Shown: piece by piece, positions 11,830 to 23,900 of the stretch
Layout of the letters: each line of letters begins with the position of its first letter
Numbering within the stretch: position 1 is the stretch's first letter
Assembly (NCBI GenBank): GCA_035048495.1
Contig: CM068541.1
Coordinates: forward strand, 4,347,929-4,411,928
Reading direction: 5' to 3'
Length of the DNA stretch: 64,000 bases
Origin: Euptelea pleiosperma
Taxonomy: Eukaryota; Streptophyta; Magnoliopsida; Ranunculales; Eupteleaceae
The notes under the pieces: generated by a model
The model's input: only the letters and a program-made list of their open reading frames with translations
What the model was told of the DNA's origin: nothing
Database searches by the model: none
Made by a program: the position numbers and the translations under genes

Positions 11830-14800
11830 GAAATTTGAAAGAATTTTTATATAATCTTATGATCTTATGCATCTGTCTTCTCATAAATACAAAGTTATAA
11901 GACACCATGAGTGATGCACAATTATGTAAAATCACCCAGGCAAATCGAACTGTCACGAGTGAAATTCTAGATTTTAATTAGTTATCTAACAAAAGATAAC
12001 TTATCAATTGTTTTTTTCTCTTCCAATTCAGCTGAATGGTCTATGGAGAGAGTAACTTGATATAAGACACTACAATTGAGGTAAAGTTTATAAAATCAGG
12101 TGTGTACTGCCCTATAAAGTACAAGGATAGGCTCACAGCTCACAGCAAATAATTGGAGTAAGAGAGTTGCTCACAGCAATTTTTTTTCCCTCCTTTTTCT
12201 TCTTTTCCATTGGTTTTTTCAGCTTTAGAAGAAATTCCCTCGTACTCTCCTCTCTTAGGGGGCATTTGGGAACGAGAAGTAAAAGCACTTCTACTTGTAG
12301 TAGAAGTTACAAGTTGATTTTTTACCTCTGAAAAAGTCATAGAAATTAAAATGTAGGGAGGTGTTCTAATTTTTGAGAAGTTAAAAGCTAAAAATTTTAG
12401 CTTCAGTTTTAAGTTAATTTTTAACTTTTCCAAAGTTAAAATATGAAACACATCCAAACTAACTTTTAACTTTTTGACTTATAAAAGTCAATAAGTTACT
12501 TATTTTTGTGTTGCCAAACGCCCCCTTAAGAAGGTTCTGTTGATTTGTTCCTTCATCATCTTTTCTCAGTTTTTTTAATAAGTTTTTCCAGTACACTTTT
12601 TCCACTACCATACGAGCTAAAAGATTTAATTGCTAATTTGTTATGAACCCTTTCTTCCAACTCATTACATTTTTCAGGATCTCAGGACTAGGACAATGAT
12701 CAGTGGTGAACACGAGTTTGTTAAGCTATAACTTCTTTCCTCTTGCACTCACAAGTTGGGCAGCCTTCAACAACTTCTATTCTTATTCTTTAATTACTTT
12801 ATTTATTTTTCTGATCAGTAAAATGTATGTATTAAAAGGGGCAGAAAACCCCAATAATGTATATTGAGAGGGTTACTTTACAAAAACTCCCAAAAGGGAT
12901 GCCCAACCTCAAGAATTTACAAGACCATCTCATATGCAAGTCACACTGTACAAAAACCCCAGTTTGAGAGGAAATAAGTGTAAAAAATTCCTTCCAATTC
13001 CTTGAGCACTTAACTCCAGAAACAAAACTTAGCAACAATCTTCTTGATGACTTGTTCATGAGGTTCAGATTTGTAAAAAATTCTGTTGATTCTTTCTTTC
13101 CATAAGTCACAACAGATGGGGAATGGAATAAGTCTCCATATAATGCGCCCATGCCCCTGAAATTGGACATTACTCCAACCCTTCATAAAATCTTTTAGAC
13201 TCCTAGGCATAACCCATTGAATATTGAACATTTGGAAAAAAGACTAAAGGAGTACCATACAATTCACAATAAAGCAATAGATGATCAACTTCTTCGTGCT
13301 GCTCTTGCATGGAAAGTGCATGTTCACCGTAATCCAGCTCCTACTAATTAAATGATTCACTGTTAAAATTTTGTCTTAAGTGACTGTCCACTTCCATATG
13401 TACTTGACCTCCATGTTCTCAAGGAAAGTGTTTGAGGCTTATGCCACTAGGCAAGGCTTCGCTCAAATGTCCTAAGGCTTATTGAAAACGTGAAAATCCT
13501 TGTGAGGTCTACAGTTCATGTAATTTATTACTATTTTAAAGCGAACACTTGAGGCTTCACCCAACACCGTATGCATCCATTATTAGAAACATCTCTCTAT
13601 GTCGTGAGAGCAAACAAACCACAATATCCACCTCCCATTCATTCAGGTTCCTCCAAACCGTGGGGTTCCAGGCTACACAGCCAGCATAACTCTCACAACA
13701 ACTAGAGACTGGGGCATTCTTTTTTTGCAGCAATGGCATACAAATCAGCAAAACTTGAGCAAAGATTCAAATCGTCACACCATAGATCAACCCAAAGAAT
13801 TGATTTATCACCATTACCCATTTTTGTATTACTCCTCGTATAGGATGTCCTCTCCAAACACAAACATGGAAGTAACGGTAATGCTGTCCCAACCCCAATT
13901 GTGGCTGCCATACTCGCAATCCATGACCCTCCTCCAAAGGCTAGATGATTCCTCTCTGTACCTCCACAGCCACTTGCCAAAAAGTGCTTTGTTCATAAAC
14001 CTGATAGGTCTGAAACTGAGGCCTCCCTTCCATTTTGTTAAATGATATTTTCTTTCATCACAGACAAAACTTTGTCTATTTCACAGAGTAAAGGCTTATA
14101 TGTTCTCTCTTCCTTCAACATGATATGTTCTTTCTTCTTTATAAGTTCAAAGACAAAAGAATTTTAGTATGAAGTTTGTCAGTTGTCCAAACATTGTTTC
14201 TTCAACTTTCATAATGAAGTCTGTTAGTTATCGATACGTTATATCTTCCAGTAAGAATAAGAAATGAGATACTTTGTCCTCTCTTATTCATTTTGATGTC
14301 CGGGATCCTAAGATCCCATTACTCTTGTAAGAAAATATAATTATTTCATCTCTTTTGTTAATGAATACACTCGATTCGTATGGTCATGATCATGAAATCT
14401 AAAGACATGTCTACTTCAGTATTTAAGTTAGTACATAAACTGATTAAGATCGTATATAATTTGGCCTGAGATCAAAGCCTGTGATCCAGGACATGAACCC
14501 AATGTTCATTTGAATGGAACCCCATAGTGACAACCTTGAGGCCACGGATTGAATTCTAGCTTACCAACTCCACAACCACATGCACACACACAAAAGTAAA
14601 AACAAAAAATACTGAGATCCAACAATGAGGAGAAATGCTCCAAAAAAATAATAGCGTACGGCAAAGATCATTGCAATCTTGGAAAACATCACTTAAAATA
14701 ATGTACGAATATCAATTTCAAAACAAGAAACACCAAAACAAATCTAGAACGTTGCCATCGGATATCTTACTTCAGCTTGCCGACCAGCATGAAGTCTAAC

Positions 14801-15588
14801 CCCAGACGCATCATACATCACCTGTAGACATTCCAAAATGATTAATCCTAATAACCCAAATAAACTCGTTAATACAGTTTCAACTAAACATAGCAAGAGA
14901 GCTAACACAAATATACAATGAGACCATAAATGGCTAACATCTACATAATTCTGATTATGTATGCACTTAATCATGGAAATGGGCAACAAATGACATAAGA
15001 AACAAGCACACAGATCCTATAACAGAAAAAAAAAAAAAAATCAACAAGACCTGGTTAACAAGTTCGTACAATAGTGGCCATGACCACAGCAAGAGCGAAT
15101 GACGATCCTCCAGTCCCATCTTGGAACCCAATTGCCACTGCAAGAGCTGTCACTGTTGCCGAGTGCGACGATGGCATTCCACCCGATCCAAGAATCCTTC
15201 TGGAATCCCATCTCTTCTCCTTGAACCTGCGGGTCTAGGTGGAATATGTTGAATGATCAAGTCAGATACTTGGAGTGTTTGGTTACGAATTCTAACTTGT
15301 GCATAGCTGATTAAAACGGGAGCAGCAATGCAGGGAAGAGAAAAAAAAAGCTGATTATAAACTAATTAATGCTCATAAAAACAAACAGAAAATTATCAAG
15401 AGAAATAGAAAAGGGTTTATTTTACTTGTAGATTGTACGGACCAGGTGGTGAAGAGCTTCAGAAATTGCGCGAGAGATAAGGCGAGGAACGCAGAGAGGA
15501 GAGGGAGGTTCGAGGGGAGGAGAGAATGTGGATATGACGTTGACCGAAAGGAAGAAGACGCATCGGCGGCGGCGAACAAATCACCCAT
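9017..15588 (-). CDS. Divergent PAP2 family (DUF212) membrane protein
   Basis: Five exons on the minus strand: 15588-15443, 15226-15070, 14821-14771, 11045-10953 and 9076-9017; phases agree and the product is 168 aa with a normal stop. The family is described as acid phosphatase/vanadium-dependent haloperoxidase-related. The PAP2-like signature GGMPSSHSATVTALA is at about residues 64-78. MYDASGVRLHAGRQAE, LLNQIVCELPPEH and LREPLGHTP follow, with a closing hydrophobic helix AAGAVLGCIVAYLM; length is normal for the plant family. It is probably an integral membrane protein of plastid or endomembranes. Substrate is unknown; a phosphatase role is inferred from the motif only. The ATG at 15588 is used because the in-frame codon two triplets upstream is TTG, not ATG. 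Introns of 3.7 and 1.9 kb hold transposons, yet the coding sequence is undamaged. Confidence 0.92.
9658..10730. mobile_element. Non-autonomous Mutator-like element, 1.07 kb, in intron 4
   Basis: Terminal inverted repeats of about 22 bp and more: GGCAAATTTTGGTTGACCCG on the left and its near complement at 10709-10730; similarity continues inward. Flanks CTATGGAAA (9649-9657) and CTAAGGAAA (10731-10739) agree at 8 of 9 bases, as for MULEs. No transposase. About 10170-10400 holds an internal family of short repeats around ttcactgttcgga and ctgaacaatactt in both orientations. It lies inside intron 4 of the divergent-PAP2 gene. Confidence 0.82.
11799..11826. repeat. (TA)n microsatellite
   Basis: Fourteen TA units in the long third intron of the divergent-PAP2 gene. 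Confidence 0.85.
12258..12525. mobile_element. Tourist-like (PIF/Harbinger) MITE
   Basis: Starts GGGGGCATTTGGGAAC and ends GTTGCCAAACGCCCCC. TTA trinucleotides flank both sides (12255-12257, 12526-12528), the PIF/Harbinger target. The 268-bp interior is AT-rich with no coding sequence. In intron 3 of the divergent-PAP2 gene. Confidence 0.85.
12815..14060 (-). pseudogene. LINE-1 3' fragment (reverse transcriptase C-terminal and zf-RVT region)
   Basis: On the minus strand, frames broken by stops and shifts give in order: GGLSFRPIRFMNKALFGKWL (about 14030-13970), GDKSILWVDLWCDD (about 13800), WRNLNEWEVD (about 13640), the zinc-binding-like stretch near 13390-13260, then WVMPRSLKDFMKGWSN and WKERINRIF (13215-13080). 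This is the order of plant L1 elements from the end of the reverse transcriptase to zf-RVT. The 3' tail reaches about 12815 in AT-rich sequence. It is 5' truncated and dead, antisense to no gene (same strand as the host gene, within intron 3). Confidence 0.8.
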
Positions 15589-17977
15589 GATCAATCAATC
15601 AGTCGGCCAATCAAATGGTCGAGAACTGGGCTGATTCTTCTTCTTCTTCTTCTTCTCCTCTCTCCTCAGTTTCTTCTCTCTTGAGTCTTGGCCTTGCAAA
15701 TTGTGAGAGAAAACCCTGACCTGTCGCTACCCATTTTTTGTAACCTATCACTGTTATTGGCGTATCCGGGCTATGGGTCCACCAATGAGGTGGCGCGATT
15801 CAAGAATGGGGCCCACCAGTGTCTACTAAATTTGTCGGTTAGGAAATTGGTTTTGGACCACTGTTTATGGAAAGAAGAAAGACAGAGAGATGGCTGTTCT
15901 TATGTTGGGACGCACAGGTGTAGTTTCAGTGGATTTTGTTGTCAGGCAGTACAGGGTCAGTGATTCTCTTCTCGAATGGGTCGCGTCTCGCGTGTAAAAA
16001 GATGTTGTAGCTAACGCTTTTTGGCGTAGGGCCATCTGGGCCCACTTACCGCATGGATGTTTAGCCCACCCCATGGTGGATATACACACCAAAAATCACC
16101 GTGATTGGTAATCTCTAGCCATTAGATTTAGTCACTAGCCATTAGATTTAGTACTTTCAAGGCATGGTTTTTTTTAGTACTAAAACTAACGGCTAAAAAT
16201 CATCAAACAAGCTGATTCTTGCTACAAGGGGTGGGCTAAACATCCATGCGGTCAGTGACCCAGATGGGCAGGGGTGAGTTACAAAAATGGTGCTAGCTCA
16301 AACTAAAAGGGTGTGGGTTGCACATAATATCTAGAGTTGATAAATCATGTGGGTCTCACATGTTAATGGGGTCAATAAATCATGTGGGTCCCAAATAATA
16401 GAGGGGCGTTGATAGATCATACATGTGCTATATGTCAAGTGGGCCATACATTAGGTGAGCTAAACCCATTGGGAGTGTAGAGTGAACCTTCAAAGTACAT
16501 GCGTCTTCGAAGACTGAAGGGGGAAGTGAACCTTCGAAGGTTCACTTTCGTGCATCTTCAAAATCCATTGTCTTCGAAAGTGCGTTCCTTGATGTGACCC
16601 AAACACTCGTCATCAATCAAGACACATCTTTCAGCCAAGGCACACATCGAAGGTGCGCTACCAAAAATTGAGGTTTCGAACCATCTTGCATCAGACAAAA
16701 TTGAGGTTTCGAACCATCTTGCATCGGACACCCCGCGGCTTCAATCCTCAATGAGGTCTATGGCATCAGATTCGACAATGATCTTGGCCTGATGATGAGT
16801 TGATAATGACCCCAAACCCATCATCAATGAGAAACTGTCCCCAAATTAAAATGATTGGGCGAGTAGTTGTATTGGATTGAGAGGCCCAATTTGGATCCTT
16901 GGAGTGACCATAAATACAAAATCAGCCCTCAACTCATCTCCTTGTGGGCCTTATCACCATGTTTCATTTTATGTGTCACAAAACTGTGTGTCGTGTTCTC
17001 GATGGATAAAGCACCATTGTTTGTGGGATCCACTGCACTGGCATTCACTATACGATGTTTCCTCTGTATCAAATGGATGCTGATGATGATGACAACGACT
17101 CGATACGATATTGACAATTTTTGTATTTTGAAATGATTTTTCATGTTCAAAAGTAAATAATCCGAGAATAATTTGGAAAAGTTCGTCTATTATTCAAGAA
17201 TAATTCAATCATGTTAAAAAATACGTAAATGTTTCCAAACCTTTGAATCGTACATTGTACAGTTCGTTTTTTGAATAATTCAAACGGCTGCCAAGACCAC
17301 ATACATGAGTCACGTACCTCCTACATGAACTAGTCACAGTAGCAAACTAAACCAACTAGTTGGTCGACATCCTCATCCAGGCAGACGACCTACAAGAAAA
17401 CGGTGCCCGGCTAAGCTGAGTGTTTTCTCTGTTTTTCAATTGACATGTGGTTCATCATCATCATCTATGCCTTATCCCAGCTTTTTGGTCATTGATGGTC
17501 AAGAACTGCAACGAATGTCGATGCTCCTACCCCCAAAAGTCGCATAAAAAAGAAAACAAAAAAGTTCATAAATTCGATTAACCTAAGTTTGTGATTGAAT
17601 GTACAGGAGCTTACCAAACCAGGCTTCATTTTCTTCTAAACAAGATGGCACAGGAGGTCTGCCTTCAATCTAATAAACTAGCCGTTCGTACACAAACTGC
17701 CACTCAATCGTTGTCTGCCTTTGGCCACCTCTTGTTGATTAGATTCTCTGTGGTATCTTTGACCATCTGTAATGTAATGTAGTGTAGAGCCTTGAACGAC
17801 AGCCTAATTTGGATTGATTGGCGATTTGAGATGCCAAAACCAGAGGCTGCAGTGGTCCAGTCCTCTCTACACACCAATTCCTCTTTCTCGTGGTATTTAC
17901 AATGCCACCACTAGTACTACCAAGTACCAACTTCAAAATAGTCCAAATGTACAGCAAAATGCAAGCCCAAGTAATAC
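15589..17977. other. Intergenic between the divergent-PAP2 and OSCA genes
   Basis: Holds the divergent-PAP2 promoter and leader (CTT/CT-rich at 15637-15680), a foldback element at about 16003-16290, a short hairpin-forming stretch at 16490-16580 (cttcgaagg words), and the OSCA 3' UTR approaching 17978. No further exon recognised. Confidence 0.55.
16003..16290. mobile_element. Foldback MITE of the 'gcatggatgtttagcccacc' family
   Basis: Left arm CCATCTGGGCCCACTTACCG followed by catggatgtttagcccacc; the right arm is its complement ending near cccagatgggcaggggtg. Related copies lie at 39231-39536, 47395-47665 and 48655-48870. The TSD could not be fixed. Confidence 0.7.
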
Positions 17978-20900
17978 CTAAGGCTGTTCCTGAATAGCCC
18001 CAGGCAGGGAAGGTGAAGATGAACCACTATATTTGCTGGGTAAAGGCGTATTCCTTCGGGACTGGCGTTTTGTGGGGACCAGACTCTCCTGCTCCCACTT
18101 TTCGGTGACTGCATAACTCTCATCGTCATCCTCACCCTTGAAGACTGGGTGGATATAAGCACTTTGAAGGTACCCTTTCAGATTGAGGTTCGGCTCCCTT
18201 GCACGTTCCAGCGTATCTTTCATCATTGCTTCCTAAGACCACAACAAAAAAACAACTGAGATTGGTCAATGTGTACTCTCGTCACTGCATCCCACAGTGC
18301 GCACTTACATGAAAGAAGAAGAAAAAAAACATAAGTAATTTGCATGGAACATGTAATGTCACATGCACCTCATATAGAACTTTTTCTACAATAGAGTACA
18401 CAAGTTGGGACAGGAAGAAGGGAAGGGATCTCATCCAACCATTCGATGGGTCCATCCAAGATCATATATACAGATGTTTTTATAGACTATTCAACAGATT
18501 TATCCAGCCATTCAAAGAAAGCATTTAGATTGAATGGTTAGGATTAAACGAACGGTTACATTTTGAACTTGAAGAAATTTCAGGTGGGACATGATGGGTC
18601 ATGACCCCCAACATGGATTTATAATATTTGATCAGAAGTTTATTTTAAGACTATGTGCTAGTATGAAATTCAATGTTTTCGAAAACCAGAATTATGTTTT
18701 GAGCTTCGGTTGCTGTAGGGATATTAAGGTAATACGGTCCTACTTGGAACTTCTAGAGAATTTAATTATTAAAGTTAGGTCTTCACTACTTTGATTGGCA
18801 CAGAAATTTGGTTATGAAACTATACTACATAAAAGGCATCATTTTATGTCTAGCTGTGCCTCGTACTTTTTCTCTTAAAAATCAAAGAGAACTCAAAACT
18901 CTCAAAAATTTCTACGACCGAAAAACTGTCAGAGAACAGGATTTCCCAGGCGGTTAACCATTTCTATCTAGCAACAAATTGCAAAATACACGACTTCACT
19001 ACCAACACTGAAGGGGATTAAAGAGAAGCCCCGAGAAAAGTGCAAGTCGCCTCAACTGCTACTATGCTAATCTCCTAAAGGTCTGAGTTCCCAGAGAGTT
19101 GTTGTTTGAGTTCTTTTCATGCCTTTCTTTGTTTTAAATAAATCTATTGGGTTGTAAGAAAAATACTCTCAGTAGTAACACTAGTGTGCCTATGGGAGGA
19201 TAGATAACATGAGGCTGGAATGAAATAGTTTGCTCGCATTATCATATAAGAACAAACGTAGGTTCAGTACTTGCCCAAGAAACCCCAGAGAATGCTCAAC
19301 AAGATGTAATGCATGAAGATGAACACAACTGCATACCGTACATGGAATATCATAGTATGATCAATTAAAAAGAACACAATTAACAGTATATCAATAGATT
19401 CAATACGGAGCTGGATAATCAAGCTGCATAATTTCACTGGTTATTCATGCAGTCACGTCAACTGATAAAAAAGCACTCACTACCCACGTTGCAAGTTCCA
19501 ACAAACCTGTAACGGATATCTAATAAATGCAGGTTCAAAACGGTTCTTGCAGAACCTATGGAACCATATGGTCAGTACTGGAAGCACAATGAGGAAGGGT
19601 GTTGACTGAGCAGCTTCTTTTGTACTTAACAACCCCATTAGAAGCAGCTGTGAAATAATCAATGCAGCTATAATACGCCCATGGACATCAGGCCAGAATG
19701 CAGCTCCACTCTCATATTCCTGATTGTAGACATTTATAATCTACAATATCATATAAGAGTTCCATTAGAAAAGAAATTATCTAGATAAACACAACAATCT
19801 CTAGCATGATTTCTAAGGCACGGCATAAATTCATTTCAGAATGTCAAAAGAAATTAAAAATATTCTGCAAGAGCAATGTCTGTGCAAACTTGACATTTAT
19901 GATAAAACGCGAAAGGAATTAGTGCTGCCACCACAATGTCATTAAAAATGTTCAGCGTTAATTAGTGTTGTCACCACAATGTCAAAAAAAAAAATCAATA
20001 TTGATATACCCTGTAAAGAGATTGTAGTGAAGGAAACATATGAAAAAGCAAATCACTACTTAACATGAAGAAAAGGGACCAAAGTTCTTATGGCAAAAAA
20101 CATGTGAAAATTTCTACTGGAAGGAAAAAAAAGAAAAAAGAAAAGCTGTGAAAATCTCAAGAGGAAGGAACGGTTTTCTCATTGATCAATAAGCAACAAT
20201 CGTAGAATTTGTTGTAAGATGTGAATGTAACCAGGGAAGAAGAAGATTAAAGAATGATGGAGATTTAGGGTTAGAGAAGAGAGAAGAGAAGATAATAGAG
20301 GAGAAAGGGTGAAATCATCAACTGTGCGGGGTGACAATAATGTAGATTCCAGCAGGTCTCCCGAGTATGGCGACGCTTGTTGCAGTGGTCACAATGAAGT
20401 CTTTCTCGATCATCGGATCCTTCATCTTTCTTGGATGCAGGCTTGTTCCATTTCTGAGCGGCCAAGGCAACTTCTTAGATAAAGGAACTTTAGTGTCCGA
20501 CTTGGAGCCCATAGCTATCCTCATGTTATCCTCACTCTAAATGTAGGAGTAGACTGGTGCAAAAGACGTAGGTGGTGGGTCTCTGCTCAATACATTGACC
20601 CGGGTCTGCTCATAGCTCTGGTTCAGACCACCTAAGAACTCGAAGATGCGAGCCCATTCAATCATCTTCCGGAATGGTGTAACATCAATAGTGCAGGCAG
20701 GCGTGTAGGTTTGGTAGTGATCTACCTCTTCCCACTTACTGCGTAAAGTAGCTTAGTATGACCCAGTGGAAGATCTTGCTTCAAGCATGCTATCTCCTGC
20801 TGAAGTGCATACATCTTAGCAAAATTCCCAACCTGGGAATAGGTCTGGGATACTGCATCCCAAATATGATATCGGTCTCTGAGGGTGCAGTGACTTGTTC

Positions 20901-23900
20901 CGTGATGTATCCGACTTTTCTCTGGCCGATAATATACATCTTGGACGATTGGGACCACTCAAGATAGTGCTCCATGACAAAACCATTGAGTTCTTCACTT
21001 CTCATTTCTCAAATATGATATCGGTCTCTGAGGGTGCAGCGACTCGTTCCGTGATGTATCCGACTTTTCTTTGGCCGATAATATACATCCTGGACGATTG
21101 GGACCACTCAAGATAGTTTGACCTATCAAGCTTCACCGTGGTGATCTGAAGTCCCGGACTGTGGTCACCATGACTCCCCAGATTGGGAGGGACAACAATA
21201 ACTTCTGACTTAGAGGGGATGATTCCTCAGATGTACTCATGATAGTAGAAAAGACATTTATGAGGAATAGAGCAACCTGGACTGCTTAGAAGTTACCTGA
21301 GCTGTAGCTAGAGAAGTGGAAATCACATTCTTTTTATTTTAAAGCCTCCTGCAAGCAACTTGAGCGAGATTCAGACCTTTCAAAACAACTCCTTTAACGA
21401 TTTTCCACTGAAGAAAAACCCACGGGGGACTAGTTCCAAGAACCCAAAAAAGTTCTTGGATAGGTGCGGTTAGGACTGGGAGAGGTTCCCTCACCTTCTG
21501 GAGGGTGTAATTGCACTTGAGAGCAGTTCTCCCAACTTCTGAAGGGTGCGGTTGCCCTTGGGAGCCGTTATCCCACCTTCTGAGGGGTGTGGTTAGCACT
21601 GAGAAGGCTTCTGAGGGGTGTGGTTAGCACTGAGAAGGCTTCCACATCTCTCTAATACCTGCGGCTAGGTCTGGAGGGTCTTCTCCAAGGTTCTAGAAGG
21701 TGCGACTAGGGTTTCTAGACCCTCCGGGAAGCTTGTGGCTATGGTGGCTAGGGTTTCTGGACTCTCATGGAGCCTATGTTCATGCCTAGGATTGCTTCTC
21801 CAGGTTTCTGCGATCTGCAGCTAACCATGAGAGATGATCTCCACCTTTGGAAAGCCTCGTTCTATCGTTGCAGAATCCCTAAAGTTCCTATCTTCTATAG
21901 GGTTGAGCCATGGTCATGCAACCATGCTCTGATATCATGTTGTAAGACGTGAATGTAACCAGTGAAGAAGAAGATTAGAGAATGATGGAGATTTAGGTTA
22001 GAGAAGAAGAGAAGAGAAAATGCAATCGTTCCAAAGCTAAATATAAGAGAACCCCATATCTTAATCTAGAGATCATTTCTATTCCATTAGTGACGAGGAC
22101 TCGGATGATCACACATCGATCAATCAAAGAGAGATTCAACAACAAATATTTATTGGTAAAAAGTCAATTATATACCTGATGGCGAAATACAACATATGCC
22201 AGACCAAAGAATACTATTATGAAAGGAAGTAGAATGGGCGTCACCACAGCATAAACGAGGCCAAGTAAGAAATAAAATTGTATTTGAGGTTCGCCTGTAT
22301 TAAAACCAAGACTTCCTGGATCCATTGCCTCTTCCCTATCCTTTTCAGTCTTCACCAAGAAGAAATTCTTCAAGTGGAAGATGATCAAAGGTTTCAGCCT
22401 TAGAATCTCCCCAGCAATTCCAGCCCATCCATCAACCAATATATAAGTTATGAAGAAAGTCGCTTTCATTGGAATTGATACACCAATTGTTTTTGGAATC
22501 CTGCACAAATAACCACTCGAATCATACTTGACATCTCAAAATAGAGCAACAATTGACTTTATACAAAGGTCATTAGACAAAGCATTATATACTAGCTGAA
22601 CCAAATAAGCTTGATCGAAATATCCTAATCACATATAAGATGGAGTATGAGATAATCTGCATAGGATAATGAGGGTGCCACTAATTTACACGGCCATGAA
22701 GAGTAAAATATTTTTATATGTTATGTGGGTAGAAAAAATTTCAAGCGACATTTCATGACGTAAAATTCATGGTAGGGCACAAAGAAACTCATGGTGCATG
22801 GAAAGCCTTGAATTTATACACAATTAAATGAAGCAATATATACGACCTGAAGAAAATAGAGCTCAACAAATTTATCCCAATCACATAAAAAAAAGTCAGA
22901 GAAACCATACATTTTGATATGATAAAGTATGATATTCTACACAGAATAATAAAGGCAACATGTATTTCAAGACCTTGAACTGAAATAAATTCATGATTAC
23001 GTTGGGTGGGAAATAAATTCAAAAGAGTTCATGTCACCTTAGGATCAATTCATGACAACAAGCAATCAGCACTCTAAGGCAAAATTGTTACTATAAAACT
23101 TATGGTACATAAAGCCTAAACATCATGCCTCCATATGTTACTCGATTGACTTCAATTCATATTGCTTCCCCACCTTTGTCCAAAATATACCTGCTAGTCT
23201 GCTACTATCAAAATAATTTTCCAAGATTTCCAAGAAACAATAAAGCGAAAGAAAATCTCTTAAAATTTGTGAAGAACCAGATATCTTTCAAGAAATTCAA
23301 ATTATTCTAATTGTCTTGCAAAAATATTGTGATATTTTCACAAGGTTTTGTTGTGTATAGTTTAATGAAAATATTTAGGTTTACTCATTGATAATTCACA
23401 TATTTTATATATAAACTCTACCTTTTTTCCAAAAATTTCCTGATAAAATCCTGAGAACACATAAGAATAAAAATAATATCTCCCAAGAATTCCCCTCGTC
23501 AAAAAATTCCCAAGAAGGAGGTTTTGTATTCCACAACAGCTATGTAACAAGGACACTGCACTTTTAGGGTTTTTTGCCGTGTCGGACACCTCGACACCCA
23601 GACATGCGTGTCGACACTTCCCGACACACATCTGGACACTTATGGCCGTGTCACCCCTTGTTTTAGTAATTTTTAATATAAAATTGATTTCTAAAAGTGG
23701 GTTGGTGTGTTCCATCCTCCATACAATAAAAAATAAAAATATTTTCTGCTTCATTTTCTATTTTTTGTTATTTTATTAATAATTTTAAGCATTCATATAA
23801 GTTAATATATTTTAATAAATATATGTACGGATGTGTCTCCATATCAGATTTTTTTAGGTTGCCGTGTCAGTGTCCTTGTTACTTGGCATAACAGTTTCTC

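Larger units (their letters stand above)
20210..22141 (-). mobile_element. Degraded Copia-type LTR retrotransposon remnant with gag only
   Basis: On the minus strand, a putative LTR occupies 22141-21938 (TG...CA ends), followed by a primer-binding-like TGATATCAGAGC (21937-21926), the usual Copia tRNA-Met context. Gag pieces follow: WSQSSKMYIIGQRKVGYITE (about 20955-20890) and a CCHC knuckle CDHCNKRRHTRETCW (about 20390-20345). A partial second LTR copy begins at 20210. No pol. It contains an internal 106-bp duplication and a 31-bp tandem repeat. It sits in OSCA intron 9 on the same strand. No TSD found. Confidence 0.72.

Noticed and set aside
15589..15594. Longer start for the divergent-PAP2 protein (two extra residues)
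   Set aside because: The upstream codon is TTG; the first real ATG is at 15588.
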